A DNA stretch of 64,000 nt from Nonomuraea deserti (lineage in GTDB: Bacteria > Actinomycetota > Actinomycetes > Streptosporangiales > Streptosporangiaceae): positions 25,332 to 89,331 of the forward strand of contig NZ_SMKO01000016.1 in assembly GCF_004348685.1 (NCBI RefSeq). Reading direction: 5' to 3'. Both the position numbers and the translations under genes were made by a program. Of this stretch, positions 28,571 to 38,436 are shown one piece after another (position 1 is the first letter of the stretch; each line of letters starts with the position of its first letter). A model generated the notes under the pieces. The model ran no database searches, was not told where the DNA came from, and worked only from the letters and a program-made list of their open reading frames with translations.

Positions 28571-29416
28571 GTGACGGGCGCATATCACAGCGGGCTGGAC
28601 AGGTTGCTCGACGGTCGCAGGCTCTCACCGGTGCAGCGGAGGATCGCGCACTATCTGTCGGAACACCTGGAGGAGGCCATTTTCCTGTCGAGCGTGGAGC
28701 TGGCCGAACGGGCCGGGGTGAGCCAGCCGTCCGTGACCAGGTTCGCGATGGTGCTCGACTTCGCCGGCTATCCGGAGCTGCGGCAGGCGCTGCGCCCGCT
28801 GGTGCTGGGCGGGCCGCCGGAGGGCCGGCAGGAGAGCCTCATCAAGGGAGCCATCGACCGCGAGATCAGAAACCTGACCTCGGTGCGCGACCGGCTGCCG
28901 TCGCTCCCGCTGAAGGAGCTGGGCGAGTGCCTGGCCGCCGCCGAGCCGCTCCCGGTGCTGGGCCTGCGCGTGTCGGCGGGGCTGGCCACCACGTTCGCCT
29001 ACTACGGCCGGCGCGTCCACCCGGACGTGCGCCTGCTCACGCACGGCGGCTCGGAGCTGATCGACGGCCTGCACGCCGCCCGCCGCGCCGGTGCGGAGTG
29101 GCTGGTGGCCGTGGTGCTGCCGCGCTACCCGGTGGAGGCGATGGACGCCCTGGAGTACGCGGACAAGCTCGGCTACCGGGTGGCCGCGATCTGCGACCGG
29201 GCCGACTTCCCCGCCGAGGTGGTGCTGGACGCACCGGTCGGCGACCGGCTGGTGTTCGACTCCCACGCGGCGCCGCTCGCCCTGGCCATGGCCCTGGTGG
29301 AGGCCATGGCCGACGCGGCGCCGCTGCGCACCCAGGCGCGGCTGGAGGAGTACGAGCGGATGACGGACGAGACCGGCACGTTCCTCACCGGCGATCTGCC
29401 CTGGCGATCGCCATGA
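28571..29416 (+). CDS. MurR/RpiR-family transcriptional regulator
   Basis: 281 residues. The N-terminal RpiR helix-turn-helix reads L-S-P-V-Q-R-R-I-A-H-Y-L, then S-S-V-E-L-A-E-R-A-G-V-S-Q-P-S-V-T-R-F. The C-terminal domain is SIS-like (V-L-G-L-R-V-S-A-G-L-A-T-T-F-A-Y-Y). GTG start with GGAGG. Its position directly after hutU makes it the likely regulator of histidine use and of the TGAATG-N4-CATTCA operator; that link is inferred. Confidence 0.9.
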   Translation: MTGAYHSGLDRLLDGRRLSPVQRRIAHYLSEHLEEAIFLSSVELAERAGVSQPSVTRFAMVLDFAGYPELRQALRPLVLGGPPEGRQESLIKGAIDREIRNLTSVRDRLPSLPLKELGECLAAAEPLPVLGLRVSAGLATTFAYYGRRVHPDVRLLTHGGSELIDGLHAARRAGAEWLVAVVLPRYPVEAMDALEYADKLGYRVAAICDRADFPAEVVLDAPVGDRLVFDSHAAPLALAMALVEAMADAAPLRTQARLEEYERMTDETGTFLTGDLPWRSP

Positions 29417-29450
29417 CCTGATCGAAGGTCCGAGTGCCGGCCCGTGCCGA

Positions 29451-30329
29451 TCACGCGAAGACGACGGCGTCCCGGGCGGACCGGAGCCCGTACACCCTCT
29501 CGTTGCTGTAGATGGCCAGGCGCTTGCCGTCCCAGAGCGCGCTGGTGCCGAAGTGCCTGAAGCTGGAGGTGCCGGTCAGATCGTGCAGGGACGTGGTCGA
29601 GCTGGAGGGCAAGGCCATGAGCGGGGTGTCCTTGCCGGTGGCGGGGTCGATGGCGACCACCAGCCCCGGCACGCCCGCCCATGGTTGGTGCCTGCGGCCT
29701 CTTTTCATCCGGGGAAGGGCTTCCTGGTAGGCGATGATCTTCCCGTCGACGACCGTGATCACGCCGAGCGTCCGCGCGGGCAGTGACGCAGGCTCGGGGC
29801 GGCCTGGTCGCAGGGCGAGGTGTCGCCGATGGTTCCCTCCCACACCGTGACGTGCTCGCCGGACTCCCGATCGACCTTCCAGACCTCCGCGTCGCGACTC
29901 CTCCCACCATGGGTGATCATGACGACGAGCGGATCGGCGGAGAGCACCTGCGCGATCTCGGCCCCCGCCTGCGGTGACGACCACCGCCACACACTCTCGC
30001 CCGCCTCGTCGAACGCCGCCGGACGGCAAGGGGTACTCCCAGGCGATCGTGCCCGTGGCGATCTCTGAGGAGACGACCTTGCCCGCCTTCCTGTGCACGA
30101 AATGCGTCCGCGTGAACCAGGCCGCTCCCTGGTGCGCCATCACGGCATACGGGCCCGGATCGGGGGTCGTGCGCACCTTGACGTCGGCGATGCCCAGCTT
30201 CTCCGCAGCCGCCGACCACGCCCGGTAACCGCCGGTCCCTTCGGGAACGACGTCGAACCGCACATACATGACGCCGGCGACGACCAGGACGATCCCGAGC
30301 AGGGAGACGGCGACGACGGGGCCTGTCAT
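29451..30329 (-). pseudogene. Membrane-anchored propeller-like protein with two compensating frameshifts
   Basis: A single open frame of 292 codons, but about 70 codons in the middle are in the wrong register. The N-terminus has a membrane anchor (V-V-A-V-S-L-L-G-I-V-L-V-V-A-G-V-M-Y-V) and protein-like sequence to T-I-A-W-E-Y-P-L-P-S-G. From about 30022 to 29790 the conserved-looking sequence moves to another frame (F-D-E-A-G-E-S-V-W-R-W, then V-W-K-V-D-R-E-S-G-E-H-V-T-V-W-E-G). The original frame resumes at T-L-G-V-I-T-V-V-D-G-K-I. Strand-like D-x-x-x-G repeats recall PQQ-type beta-propellers. Natural decay or two assembly indels would both explain it. Confidence 0.6.
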
Positions 30330-30493
30330 GCGATGGCGTCAGCGTGTCGGAGGCTGACGGTACGGCTGCCCCCCACGGCTGCCGGTGAGGCCCGTGCGGC
30401 GGAGCGTGGTTCATGGAGCTCCTCGTGCGATCGACACCCCGGCAAACTATGTCCCGCTGGTATGCCGGCGGTATGTCGGCCCGCTGGGGGCGT

Positions 30494-31239
30494 CTAACCG
30501 GCGATCCTCCGTAGCGAGCGCATCGACCAGATCGTGGTGAGCACCGCCAGCACGACGAACAGCCCGAACGCGACCGGGATCGACGAGTCGGACAGCCGCC
30601 CGGCGAACAACGCCCGCCCGGCCTCGACCGCGTGATAGAGCGGGTTGATCGGGGCCAGCGTCTTCATCCAGTCGGGCGCGAACGAGATCGGCACGAACAA
30701 CCCGGCCAGCAACATGATCGGCAACATGAACAGGTTGAGCGTCTGCGACATGCCGTTCTCGTCGCGCACGGTCAGCGCCAGCCCCTGCGACAATCCCGAG
30801 GCGAACAACCCGGTGGCCGCCATGAGCAGCAGCACCAGCACCAGCTCGACGGCCCCGATGCGCACGCCCATCGCGATCGCCACGACCAGCACCAGGATCG
30901 CCTGGCACACCAGCACGACCATGTCCTTCGCCACCCGCCCGAGCACGATGGCCGGCCGCCACGCGGGACTGACGGCGTAGCGCTCGAGCGAGCCGTTGCG
31001 CAGCTCGGCGATCAGGCCGAACCCGGAGAACAACGAACCGAAGACCGCGATCATCATCATCGACGCCGGCGTGAACACGCGCAGCGCGTCGACGGTCGTG
31101 CCGCCCGGCGTCATGGTCTTGAGCAGCGGCGCGAACATCAGCAGGTAGAGCACCGGCTGCATGATGCCGAACAGCGGCCAGACGGGATTGCTGAACGACT
31201 TCTTCAACTCGTAGCCGGTGAACAGGACGGTGTGGCGGA

Positions 31240-31243
<4 letters not shown>
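30494..31243 (-). CDS. ABC-2 type permease (DrrB-like)
   Basis: 249 residues with six predicted helices and the ABC-2 membrane signature near L-F-A-S-G-L-S-Q-G-L-A-L-T-V-R-D-E-N. The N-terminal cytoplasmic start F-T-G-Y-E-L-K-K-S-F-S-N-P-V-W-P is typical of daunorubicin-resistance permeases. The start overlaps the ATPase stop as ATGA. Together they form an exporter, probably for a drug or lipid. Confidence 0.92.
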
Positions 31244-32193
<950 letters not shown>

Positions 32194-32235
32194 GGGGGGT
32201 TCCCGCTCCTTACAGGGCGACGCGTCCGCCTCGGG

Positions 32236-32260
32236 CCTGCCCCCGACCCGGTCGGGCAGG
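32236..32260 (-). promoter_or_regulatory. Strong hairpin in the drrA-like leader
   Basis: CCTGCCC-C-CGACC-C-GGTCGGGCAGG forms a nearly continuous GC stem, beginning 43 bases upstream of the ATPase start. A second perfect 8-bp inverted repeat (GGCCGGAA 32395-32402 / TTCCGGCC 32413-32420) lies further upstream in the same 264-bp gap. They may be leader structures or attenuators; otherwise I see no gene in this gap. Confidence 0.4.
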
Positions 32261-32457
32261 GCTCGCTGCATGGCTCTGGCCAGGCGGAGTTCTCGCCCAC
32301 GTGCCGGGGGCGCCGTGGCGTCTTCTCGGGCGCCGGAAACGTGTCCGAAGGTCTCCACGCTCATCGTGAGCTGACGCATCCTGCCATACAAGGCGGCCGG
32401 AATCTCCCCCTTTTCCGGCCGTCCATGGATCTCGGTGGGCGTCAATAAGCTGAGCCC

Positions 32458-33132
32458 ATGAGTGAACGACCGACGGCGCTGGTCACCGGCGCTTCACGAG
32501 GCGTCGGCGCGGCCGTCGCCAGGGCCCTGGCCCCGACGCACGACGTCATGCTCGGCGGCCGCGACGGGGCCGCGCTCGCCGCGGCGGCGGCCGAACTGCC
32601 CGGCGCGCAGCCGTGGCCGGTGGAGCTGACGCGGGTGACCCAGGCCGACGTCGAGCACGTCGAGCGGCTCGACGTGCTCGTGCACTGCGCCGGGATCAGC
32701 GTGCTGGGCCGGATCGCCGACCAGTCCGCCGACGTGTGGCGCAGGACCATGGACGTCAACGTCGTCGCCGTCGCCGAGCTGACCAGGCTGCTCCTGCCCG
32801 CGCTCAGACGGGCCGGCGGCCACGTCGTCTGCGTCAACTCGGGCGCGGGCCAGCGGGTGAACCCCAGCTGGGGCTCCTATTCCGCCAGCAAGTTCGCGTT
32901 GAAGGCCCTCGCCGACGCGCTGCGCCTGGAGGAGCCCGCACTGCGGGTCACCACGGTCTACCCCGGCCGTACGGCCACCGACATGCAGCGCGGCGTACGC
33001 GAGTTCGAGGGCGGGGAATTCGAGCCGGAGCGATACCTCACGCCGGAGAGCGTGGCGGGGGCGGTGCTGGCCGCCGTCACCGCGGGCCCCGACGCCCACC
33101 TCACCGAGCTGACCATCCGGCCCAGGGGCTGA
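32458..33132 (+). CDS. SDR-family oxidoreductase
   Basis: 224 residues. Cofactor motif T-A-L-V-T-G-A-S-R-G-V-G, H-C-A-G-I-S in place of N-N-A-G, and active site Y-S-A-S-K-F-A-L-K. Members of this short group are usually annotated as generic short-chain dehydrogenases; substrate unknown. The ATG follows a TAAGCT hexamer by 6 bases without a Shine-Dalgarno, so probably leaderless. It is transcribed before the hut genes, but the hut operator lies in the gap after it. Confidence 0.9.
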   Translation: MSERPTALVTGASRGVGAAVARALAPTHDVMLGGRDGAALAAAAAELPGAQPWPVELTRVTQADVEHVERLDVLVHCAGISVLGRIADQSADVWRRTMDVNVVAVAELTRLLLPALRRAGGHVVCVNSGAGQRVNPSWGSYSASKFALKALADALRLEEPALRVTTVYPGRTATDMQRGVREFEGGEFEPERYLTPESVAGAVLAAVTAGPDAHLTELTIRPRG

Positions 33133-33152
33133 ATGGTTCCATTCACTAGAGT
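33130..33152 (+). promoter_or_regulatory. hut operator copy 2 and leaderless promoter
   Basis: TGAATG-GTTC-CATTCA (33130-33145) matches the palindrome before hutU. It abuts a TAGAGT -10 hexamer (33147-33152), which ends 6 bases before the ATG of the M20 hydrolase gene. A regulator bound here would block RNA polymerase. Confidence 0.7.
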
Positions 33153-33158
33153 GGGGTC

Positions 33159-34331
33159 ATGCTTGAACCACTCGCGCACGTAGGACGGGATCCGGCGACC
33201 GGCGGCTACGTCAGGGACGCCTGGTCGCCCGCTGACCTGGAGCTACGCGAATGGTTCGCGGGCGAGGCCGCGCGGAGGGGGCTCGGCCTGCGCGAAGACC
33301 GCAACGGCAACCTGTGGGGATGGTGGGGCGACCCCTCGCCGCGGCGGCCCGGCGTGGTCACAGGCAGCCACCTCGACTCGGTGCGCCAGGGCGGCGCGTA
33401 CGACGGGCCGCTGGGTGTCGTCTCGGCCTTCGCCGCGCTCGACCTGCTGAAAGCGCGCGGCGTCACCCCCGCCGTACCCGTCGGGGTCGCGTGCTTCACC
33501 GACGAGGAGGGCGCCAGGTTCGGCGTCCCCTGCATGGGGTCGCGGCTGCTCACCGGCCTCCTTGAGCCCGAGCGGGCGCTCGGGCTCAAGGACGACGACG
33601 GCGACACGCTGGCCGACGTCATGACCGGGGCGGGGCGCCGGCCCCGCACGATCGGGCGTGACGACGAGACGCTGGCCATGATCGGCACGTTCGTCGAGCT
33701 CCACGTCGAGCAGGGCCGCGGCCTCGTGACCGAGGGCCGCCCCGTGGGCGTGGCCGGCACGATCTGGCCGCACGGGCGGTGGCGGTTCGACTTCCGCGGC
33801 CGGGCCGACCACGCGGGCACCACCCGGCTGGCCGACCGCGACGACCCGATGTTGCCGTTCGCCCGCATGGTGCCGGCCGCGCGCGAGCTGGCGGCGCGGC
33901 ACGGCGTGGTGGCCACGGTCGGCAAGGTCCGCGTCTCGCCCGGCAACGCCAACGCGATCCCCGGTCTCGTCTCGGCCTGGCTCGACGCGCGCGGCCCCGA
34001 CGAGGCGGCCGTACGCGCCCTCGTCGCGGACCTGACGGCCGAGGCGCCGGCGGACGTGCGGGAGGAGTCGTGGACGCCGGTCGTCGCCTTCGACGTGGCG
34101 CTCCGGGACCGGCTGGCCAGGGTGGCCGGAGGCGACACGCCCGCGCCGATCCTGGCGACAGGAGCCGGGCACGACGCGGGAATCCTGGCGACGGCGGGCG
34201 TACCGAGCGCCATGGTGTTCGTCAGGAACCCCACCGGCGTGTCCCATTCCCCCGATGAGCACGCCGAACAGGCAGACTGCGAGGCGGGAGTCGTGGCACT
34301 CGCGAACGTGCTGGAGGATCTGTGTCGCTGA
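33159..34331 (+). CDS. M20-family amidohydrolase (allantoate amidohydrolase/N-carbamoylase-like)
   Basis: 390 residues. Dinuclear-metal motifs of the AllC/HyuC group: G-S-H-L-D-S-V-R-Q-G-G-A-Y-D-G-P-L-G, T-D-E-E-G-A-R-F, F-V-E-L-H-V-E-Q-G, and A-G-H-D-A-G near the end, with the dimerisation lid between. Annotated in relatives as allantoate amidohydrolase, but here it overlaps hutF by 10 bases and no HutG is present. I infer that it removes the N-formyl group from N-formylglutamate. ATG chosen for its leaderless promoter and conserved N-terminus. Confidence 0.88.
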   Translation: MLEPLAHVGRDPATGGYVRDAWSPADLELREWFAGEAARRGLGLREDRNGNLWGWWGDPSPRRPGVVTGSHLDSVRQGGAYDGPLGVVSAFAALDLLKARGVTPAVPVGVACFTDEEGARFGVPCMGSRLLTGLLEPERALGLKDDDGDTLADVMTGAGRRPRTIGRDDETLAMIGTFVELHVEQGRGLVTEGRPVGVAGTIWPHGRWRFDFRGRADHAGTTRLADRDDPMLPFARMVPAARELAARHGVVATVGKVRVSPGNANAIPGLVSAWLDARGPDEAAVRALVADLTAEAPADVREESWTPVVAFDVALRDRLARVAGGDTPAPILATGAGHDAGILATAGVPSAMVFVRNPTGVSHSPDEHAEQADCEAGVVALANVLEDLCR

Positions 34332-35644
34332 CCTACTGGTGCGAGCAGGCGTGGCTGCCCGACGGCGTCACCGACGGCGTGCTCATCGAGATCGAAGGCG
34401 CCAGGATCGCGCACATCGGCCAGGGCCCGCCGGGCTCCGCCGAGCGGCTGGCGGGGCTCACCGTCCCCGGCCTGGCCAACGCCCACTCCCACGCCTTCCA
34501 CCGCGCCCTGCGCGGCAGCGCCCAGGAGGGCAAGGGCGACTTCTGGACCTGGCGCGAGCGGATGTACACGGTGGCCGCCAAGCTTGACCCCGACTCCTAC
34601 CTCCGCCTGGCCAGGGCCGTCTACGCCGAGATGGCGCTGGCCGGGGTGACGTGCGTTGGCGAGTTCCACTACCTGCACCACGCCGGGAACGGCCGGCCCT
34701 ACGACGACCCCAACGCGATGGGTCACGCCCTCATCCAGGCCGCGCGCGACGCCGGCCTGCGCATCGCGCTGCTCGACACCTGCTACCTGTCCGGCGGCAT
34801 CGGCGCGCCCCTGACCGGCACGCAGCTGCGCTTCACCGACGGCGACGCCGAAGGCTGGGACGCCAGGGCGGAGGAGCTGGCGGAGGCGTACGAAGGGCAG
34901 CCCGACGTGGAGATCGGCGCGGCCATCCACTCGGTGCGCGCGGTGCCGCCCGAGCAGATGCCGGTCGTGGCCGAGTTCTCCCACCGCAACGCGGCGCCCC
35001 TGCACGTGCACGTCTCGGAGCAGCAGGCGGAGAACACCGCGTGCATCGAGATGTACGCGGCCACGCCCGTCCAGGTGCTGCACGAGCGGGGGGTGCTGGG
35101 GCCCCGCTCGACCGCCGTGCACGCCACCCACCTGACCGACGTGGACATCGAGCTGCTCGGCCAGTCGGGCTCCTACGTGTGCATGTGCCCCACCACCGAA
35201 CGCGACCTCGCCGACGGCGTCGGCCCGGCCCGGGCGGCGGCCGACCGCGGGGCGTCCATCACGCTCGGCTCCGACAGCCACGCCGTGATCGACCTGTTCG
35301 AGGAGGCCAGGGCGGTCGAGCTGGACGAGCGGCTGGCCAGTCACGAGCGCGGCCACTGGCGCGCCGACGAGCTCCTCGCCGCCGCCACCGTCACGGGCCA
35401 CACCTCGCTCGGCTTCCCCGGCGCAGGCCTGCTCGTGCCGGGCGCGTGGGCCGACCTGGTGTCCGTACGGCTCGACTCCGTGCGCACGGCGGGCGCGCGC
35501 GGGCTGGAGGCCGTCGTGTACGCGGCCACGGCGGCCGACGTGCACGCGGTCGTCTCCGGCGGCCGGCGCGTGGTCACGGAGGGCCGCCACCTGCTCGGCG
35601 ACGTCGGTCCCATGCTCGCCGAGGCGATCGGCGCCCTGCGGTGA
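34322..35644 (+). CDS. hutF: Formimidoylglutamate deiminase
   Basis: Converts N-formimino-L-glutamate to N-formyl-L-glutamate and ammonia. The 440-residue amidohydrolase-superfamily protein has metal ligands in N-A-H-S-H-A-F-H-R-A-L, H-V-H-V-S-E-Q and G-S-D-S-H-A-V-I-D, with the substrate segment E-F-H-Y-L-H-H. GTG at 34322 has a GGAGG site inside the upstream gene and overlaps its stop, implying coupling. Confidence 0.95.
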   Translation: MSLTYWCEQAWLPDGVTDGVLIEIEGARIAHIGQGPPGSAERLAGLTVPGLANAHSHAFHRALRGSAQEGKGDFWTWRERMYTVAAKLDPDSYLRLARAVYAEMALAGVTCVGEFHYLHHAGNGRPYDDPNAMGHALIQAARDAGLRIALLDTCYLSGGIGAPLTGTQLRFTDGDAEGWDARAEELAEAYEGQPDVEIGAAIHSVRAVPPEQMPVVAEFSHRNAAPLHVHVSEQQAENTACIEMYAATPVQVLHERGVLGPRSTAVHATHLTDVDIELLGQSGSYVCMCPTTERDLADGVGPARAAADRGASITLGSDSHAVIDLFEEARAVELDERLASHERGHWRADELLAAATVTGHTSLGFPGAGLLVPGAWADLVSVRLDSVRTAGARGLEAVVYAATAADVHAVVSGGRRVVTEGRHLLGDVGPMLAEAIGALR

Positions 35645-35704
35645 CCGCCGGGTTCTTACGGTGACCGCCCGTACCCCTGCGGTGACCACCCGTACCCCCG
35701 CCGA
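35636..35704 (+). repeat. Short imperfect tandem repeat after hutF
   Basis: Three copies of a ~22-bp unit beginning GCGGTGACC or ACGGTGACC (near 35637, 35658, 35680) run from the last codons of hutF into the 160-bp gap before hutI. The hutF stop codon lies within the first unit. Confidence 0.5.
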
Positions 35705-35804
35705 CGGCCAGCCGGGCCGAACCCCGGTGACGCCCCCAGAGCGCCGCCCTGCGACGACCGCGTAGATCGGCACCTTGCGAAGACCGACCACCCAGGAGGA
35801 ACCC

Positions 35805-36992
35805 ATGACGGGCACGACGCTGATCGACGGGATCGGGCTCCTGTACACCGGCGATCCGGAACGCGAGGAGATCCCCGACGCGGCACTCGTCATCGACGAC
35901 GGCCTGGTCGCCTGGGCCGGGCCCGCGAGCCAGGCGCCCGACGCCGACGAGCGCGTGGACGCCGGAGGCAGGGCCGTCATCCCCGGCTTCGTCGACAGCC
36001 ACGCCCACCTGGTCTTCGCCGGCGACAGGACCGCCGAGTTCCAGGCCCGCATGTCCGGCGAGCCCTACACCGGAGGCGGCATCAGGACCACGGTCGCCGC
36101 CACCCGCGGGGCCGGCGACGCCGAGCTGGCCACCCGCGCCTTCGGCCTGGTGAACGAGATGCTCGCCCAGGGCACGACCACCGTGGAGATCAAGAGCGGC
36201 TACGGCCTGTCCGTCGAGGACGAGCGCCGCTGCCTGGAGATCGCCACCGCGCTGACCGACGAGACCACCTTCCTCGGCGCGCACGTCGTGCCCTCCGACA
36301 TGGACGCCGACGCGTACGTGCGGCTCGTCGCCGGGGAGATGCTCGAAGCGTGCGCCCCCTACGCCAAGTGGGTGGACGTGTTCTGCGAGCGCGGGGCGTT
36401 CGACGGTGACCAGACGCGCGAGATCCTGACGGCGGGCGTGAAAGCGGGGCTCGGGGCGCGGGTGCACGCCAACCAGCTGACCGAGGGGCCGGGCGTGCGG
36501 ATCGCCTGCGAGCTCGGCGCCGCCTCCGCCGACCACTGCACCCACCTCGCGCCGGCCGACGTGGACGCGCTGGCCTCCTCCGGCACCGTGGCGACGCTGC
36601 TGCCCGGGGCGGAGTTCTCCACGCGGTCGCCGTACCCGGACGCGCGGCGGCTGCTCGACGCGGGAGCGACGGTGGCGCTGGCGACCGACTGCAACCCGGG
36701 GTCGTCGTTCACGTCGTCGATGCCGTTCTGCGTGGCGCTGGCCGTACGCGAGATGCGGATGACGCCGCTGGAGGCGATCAGGGCGGCCACGTACGGCGGG
36801 GCACGCGCGCTCCGGCGTACGGACGTAGGCTGGTTGCGGCGCGGAGCCCGCGCGGACGTCGTCATCCTCGATGCCCCCTCCTACGTGCATCTCGCTTACA
36901 GACCTGGCGTTCCCCTCGTCCACCAGGTGTTTCACGGCGGCCTCCTCCTTGAGGAGGACATCCATAACCCTCCCTCCGACGTAGTGCTTTAG
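35805..36992 (+). CDS. hutI: Imidazolonepropionase
   Basis: Hydrolyses 4-imidazolone-5-propionate to N-formimino-L-glutamate, the step between HutU and HutF. The 395-residue amidohydrolase has [34 protein letters not shown] and the metal Asp in [11 protein letters not shown] at 35805 has an AGGAGG site; a start 30 bases earlier does not fit the family. Confidence 0.96.
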   Translation: MTGTTLIDGIGLLYTGDPEREEIPDAALVIDDGLVAWAGPASQAPDADERVDAGGRAVIPGFVDSHAHLVFAGDRTAEFQARMSGEPYTGGGIRTTVAATRGAGDAELATRAFGLVNEMLAQGTTTVEIKSGYGLSVEDERRCLEIATALTDETTFLGAHVVPSDMDADAYVRLVAGEMLEACAPYAKWVDVFCERGAFDGDQTREILTAGVKAGLGARVHANQLTEGPGVRIACELGAASADHCTHLAPADVDALASSGTVATLLPGAEFSTRSPYPDARRLLDAGATVALATDCNPGSSFTSSMPFCVALAVREMRMTPLEAIRAATYGGARALRRTDVGWLRRGARADVVILDAPSYVHLAYRPGVPLVHQVFHGGLLLEEDIHNPPSDVVL

Positions 36993-37060
36993 GGAATCTT
37001 TGCCTCTGGCCGGACGTTGGCCCGGTAGGGAACGCAGCTGCGGGAACGAGGTGCCTGGGG

Positions 37061-38002
37061 ATGGCAAGGCCTACGGGGAGTCGCACGCAGGAGCAGCATG
37101 TCGCCGATCGCGACCTGCTGGGGACCTATCTGGCCGAGATCGGCCGGGTCCCGCTGCTCACGGCGGAAGAAGAGGTGGAGCTCGCCAAGCGGATAGAGGC
37201 GGGACTCTTCGCCGAGCAGTTGCTCGACAGCGGGGGCTCGGAGCCGCGCATCGGGGACGCGGCGGACGAGGAGCTGGAGCGCCTGGCCATTTCCGGTCAG
37301 CGGGCGAAGGACGAGTTCATCCAGGCCAACCTGCGCCTGGTGGTGGCGGTGGCCAGGAAATACTCCGGCCGGGGGATGCCGCTCATCGATCTGGTGCAGG
37401 AGGGAAACCTGGGCCTGGTCCGCGCCGTGGAGAAGTTCGACTACCGGCGGGGCTACAAGTTCTCCACCTACGCGACGTGGTGGATCAGGCAGTCGGTGGG
37501 GCGGGCCATCCACGAGCAGGCGCGGCCGGTGCGGCTGCCCACGCACGCGGGCGAGCAGATGACCCGGTTGATGCGCGTGCGGCGCGACATCCTGGCGGAG
37601 TTCGACGCCGAGCCGACCGACGACGACCTCGCCGAGATTCTCGACCTGCCGATCGAGCGGGTGCGGGAGCTGCGGCGGTGGGCGTCCGATCCGGTCTCGC
37701 TGCAGCTCGGGGTGGGTGACGAGGACGAGACCGAGCTGGGCGACATGATCGCCGACGAGACGTGGGCGGATCCCGAGCAGCAGGCCATCGACATCCTGGA
37801 GCGGGAGCGGCTGAACGAGTGGCTGACCGGGCTCGAGGGCGTCACCAGCGAGATGCTGCGCTGGCGCTACGGCCTGCTCGACGGGCGCGAGCACACGCTC
37901 ACGGAGGTCGGTGAGCGTTACGGCATCGGCCGCGACCGTGCCCGCCGCATCGAGCGCGACGCGCTGGCCCGTCTGCGCAAGATGGCCACCGCCGCCGCCT
38001 GA
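37061..38002 (+). CDS. RNA polymerase sigma factor, sigma-70 family (group 2 type)
   Basis: 313 residues. Region 1.2 (D-L-L-G-T-Y-L-A-E-I-G-R-V-P-L-L), region 2 (N-L-R-L-V-V-A-V-A-R-K-Y, L-I-D-L-V-Q-E-G-N-L-G-L, Y-K-F-S-T-Y-A-T-W-W-I-R-Q), region 3 (R-L-P-T-H), and region 4 with a helix-turn-helix. It lacks the long acidic N-terminus of the primary HrdB/SigA factor, so a group 2 HrdD-like accessory sigma is most likely. No anti-sigma gene is adjacent. The C-terminal helix (G-I-G-R-D-R-A-R-R-I-E) deviates slightly from the usual V-T-R-E-R-I-R-Q-I-E. Confidence 0.93.
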   Translation: MARPTGSRTQEQHVADRDLLGTYLAEIGRVPLLTAEEEVELAKRIEAGLFAEQLLDSGGSEPRIGDAADEELERLAISGQRAKDEFIQANLRLVVAVARKYSGRGMPLIDLVQEGNLGLVRAVEKFDYRRGYKFSTYATWWIRQSVGRAIHEQARPVRLPTHAGEQMTRLMRVRRDILAEFDAEPTDDDLAEILDLPIERVRELRRWASDPVSLQLGVGDEDETELGDMIADETWADPEQQAIDILERERLNEWLTGLEGVTSEMLRWRYGLLDGREHTLTEVGERYGIGRDRARRIERDALARLRKMATAAA

Positions 38003-38026
38003 GCGCCGCCCGCACAACGTCACGAC

Positions 38027-38094
38027 CTGACGGTACTTCCGCGTCCGCTGCCCGGTCCGGCTGACGGTACTTCCGCGTCCGCTGCCCGGTCCGG
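38027..38094. repeat. Perfect 34-bp tandem duplication
   Basis: Two identical 34-base units (38027-38060 and 38061-38094), each starting CTGACGGTACTTCC, follow the sigma-factor gene, with the first bases of a third unit after them. They lie in a 434-bp gap (38003-38436) with no credible gene. Confidence 0.9.
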
Positions 38095-38371
38095 CTGGCG
38101 GCGCCGCGCCGTCACGACGCTGATGCCGCCGCAGAGGCCGATGCGCGACGATGGCACCGCTTCCCATGGGCTACGGCGAGTCCAGCGGGCCGCAGGCACG
38201 CGGTGCGGCGCCCGGCCCGAGGGGGTTCCCGGAAAGGGCTTCTCCAGGGCGACGGCGCGTCGGGCAGCGGTCGGCGGGGGCCGCGCGAGGACGGCTCGCG
38301 CCGACACCGCCCTGTGGGGCAGGCCGCCGGGCCGGTACTCCGGCCCCCGGGGACGTTTCGCGGCTCAGGTG

Positions 38372-38404
38372 GCAGGTCCGGCTACGTAGCAGGTCCGGCT
38401 ACGT
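38372..38404. repeat. 16-bp direct repeat upstream of the MOSC gene
   Basis: GCAGGTCCGGCTACGT occurs twice (38372-38387 and 38389-38404) with one base between. It lies about 20-50 bases upstream of the TAGGGT -10 hexamer of the MOSC gene, so it could be a tandem binding site or slippage. Confidence 0.75.
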
Positions 38405-38436
38405 GAGGTGGTGGGATCGGCCGTAGGGTCGAGGGC

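Noticed and set aside
32194..32445. N-terminal extension of the DrrA-like ATPase up to 32445
   Set aside because: The extra 84 residues lack family similarity and cross hairpins; the ATG at 32193 fits the conserved start.
33206..36052. 948-codon open frame on the minus strand opposite the hut genes
   Set aside because: Its sequence is Ser/Arg/Ala-rich with no domain, and the plus strand carries three clear enzymes. It is an antisense shadow of GC-rich coding DNA.
38123..38426. Three overlapping plus-strand open frames in the gap after the sigma gene
   Set aside because: All are Arg/Gly/Ala-rich, mutually overlapping, without ribosome sites or recognisable domains.
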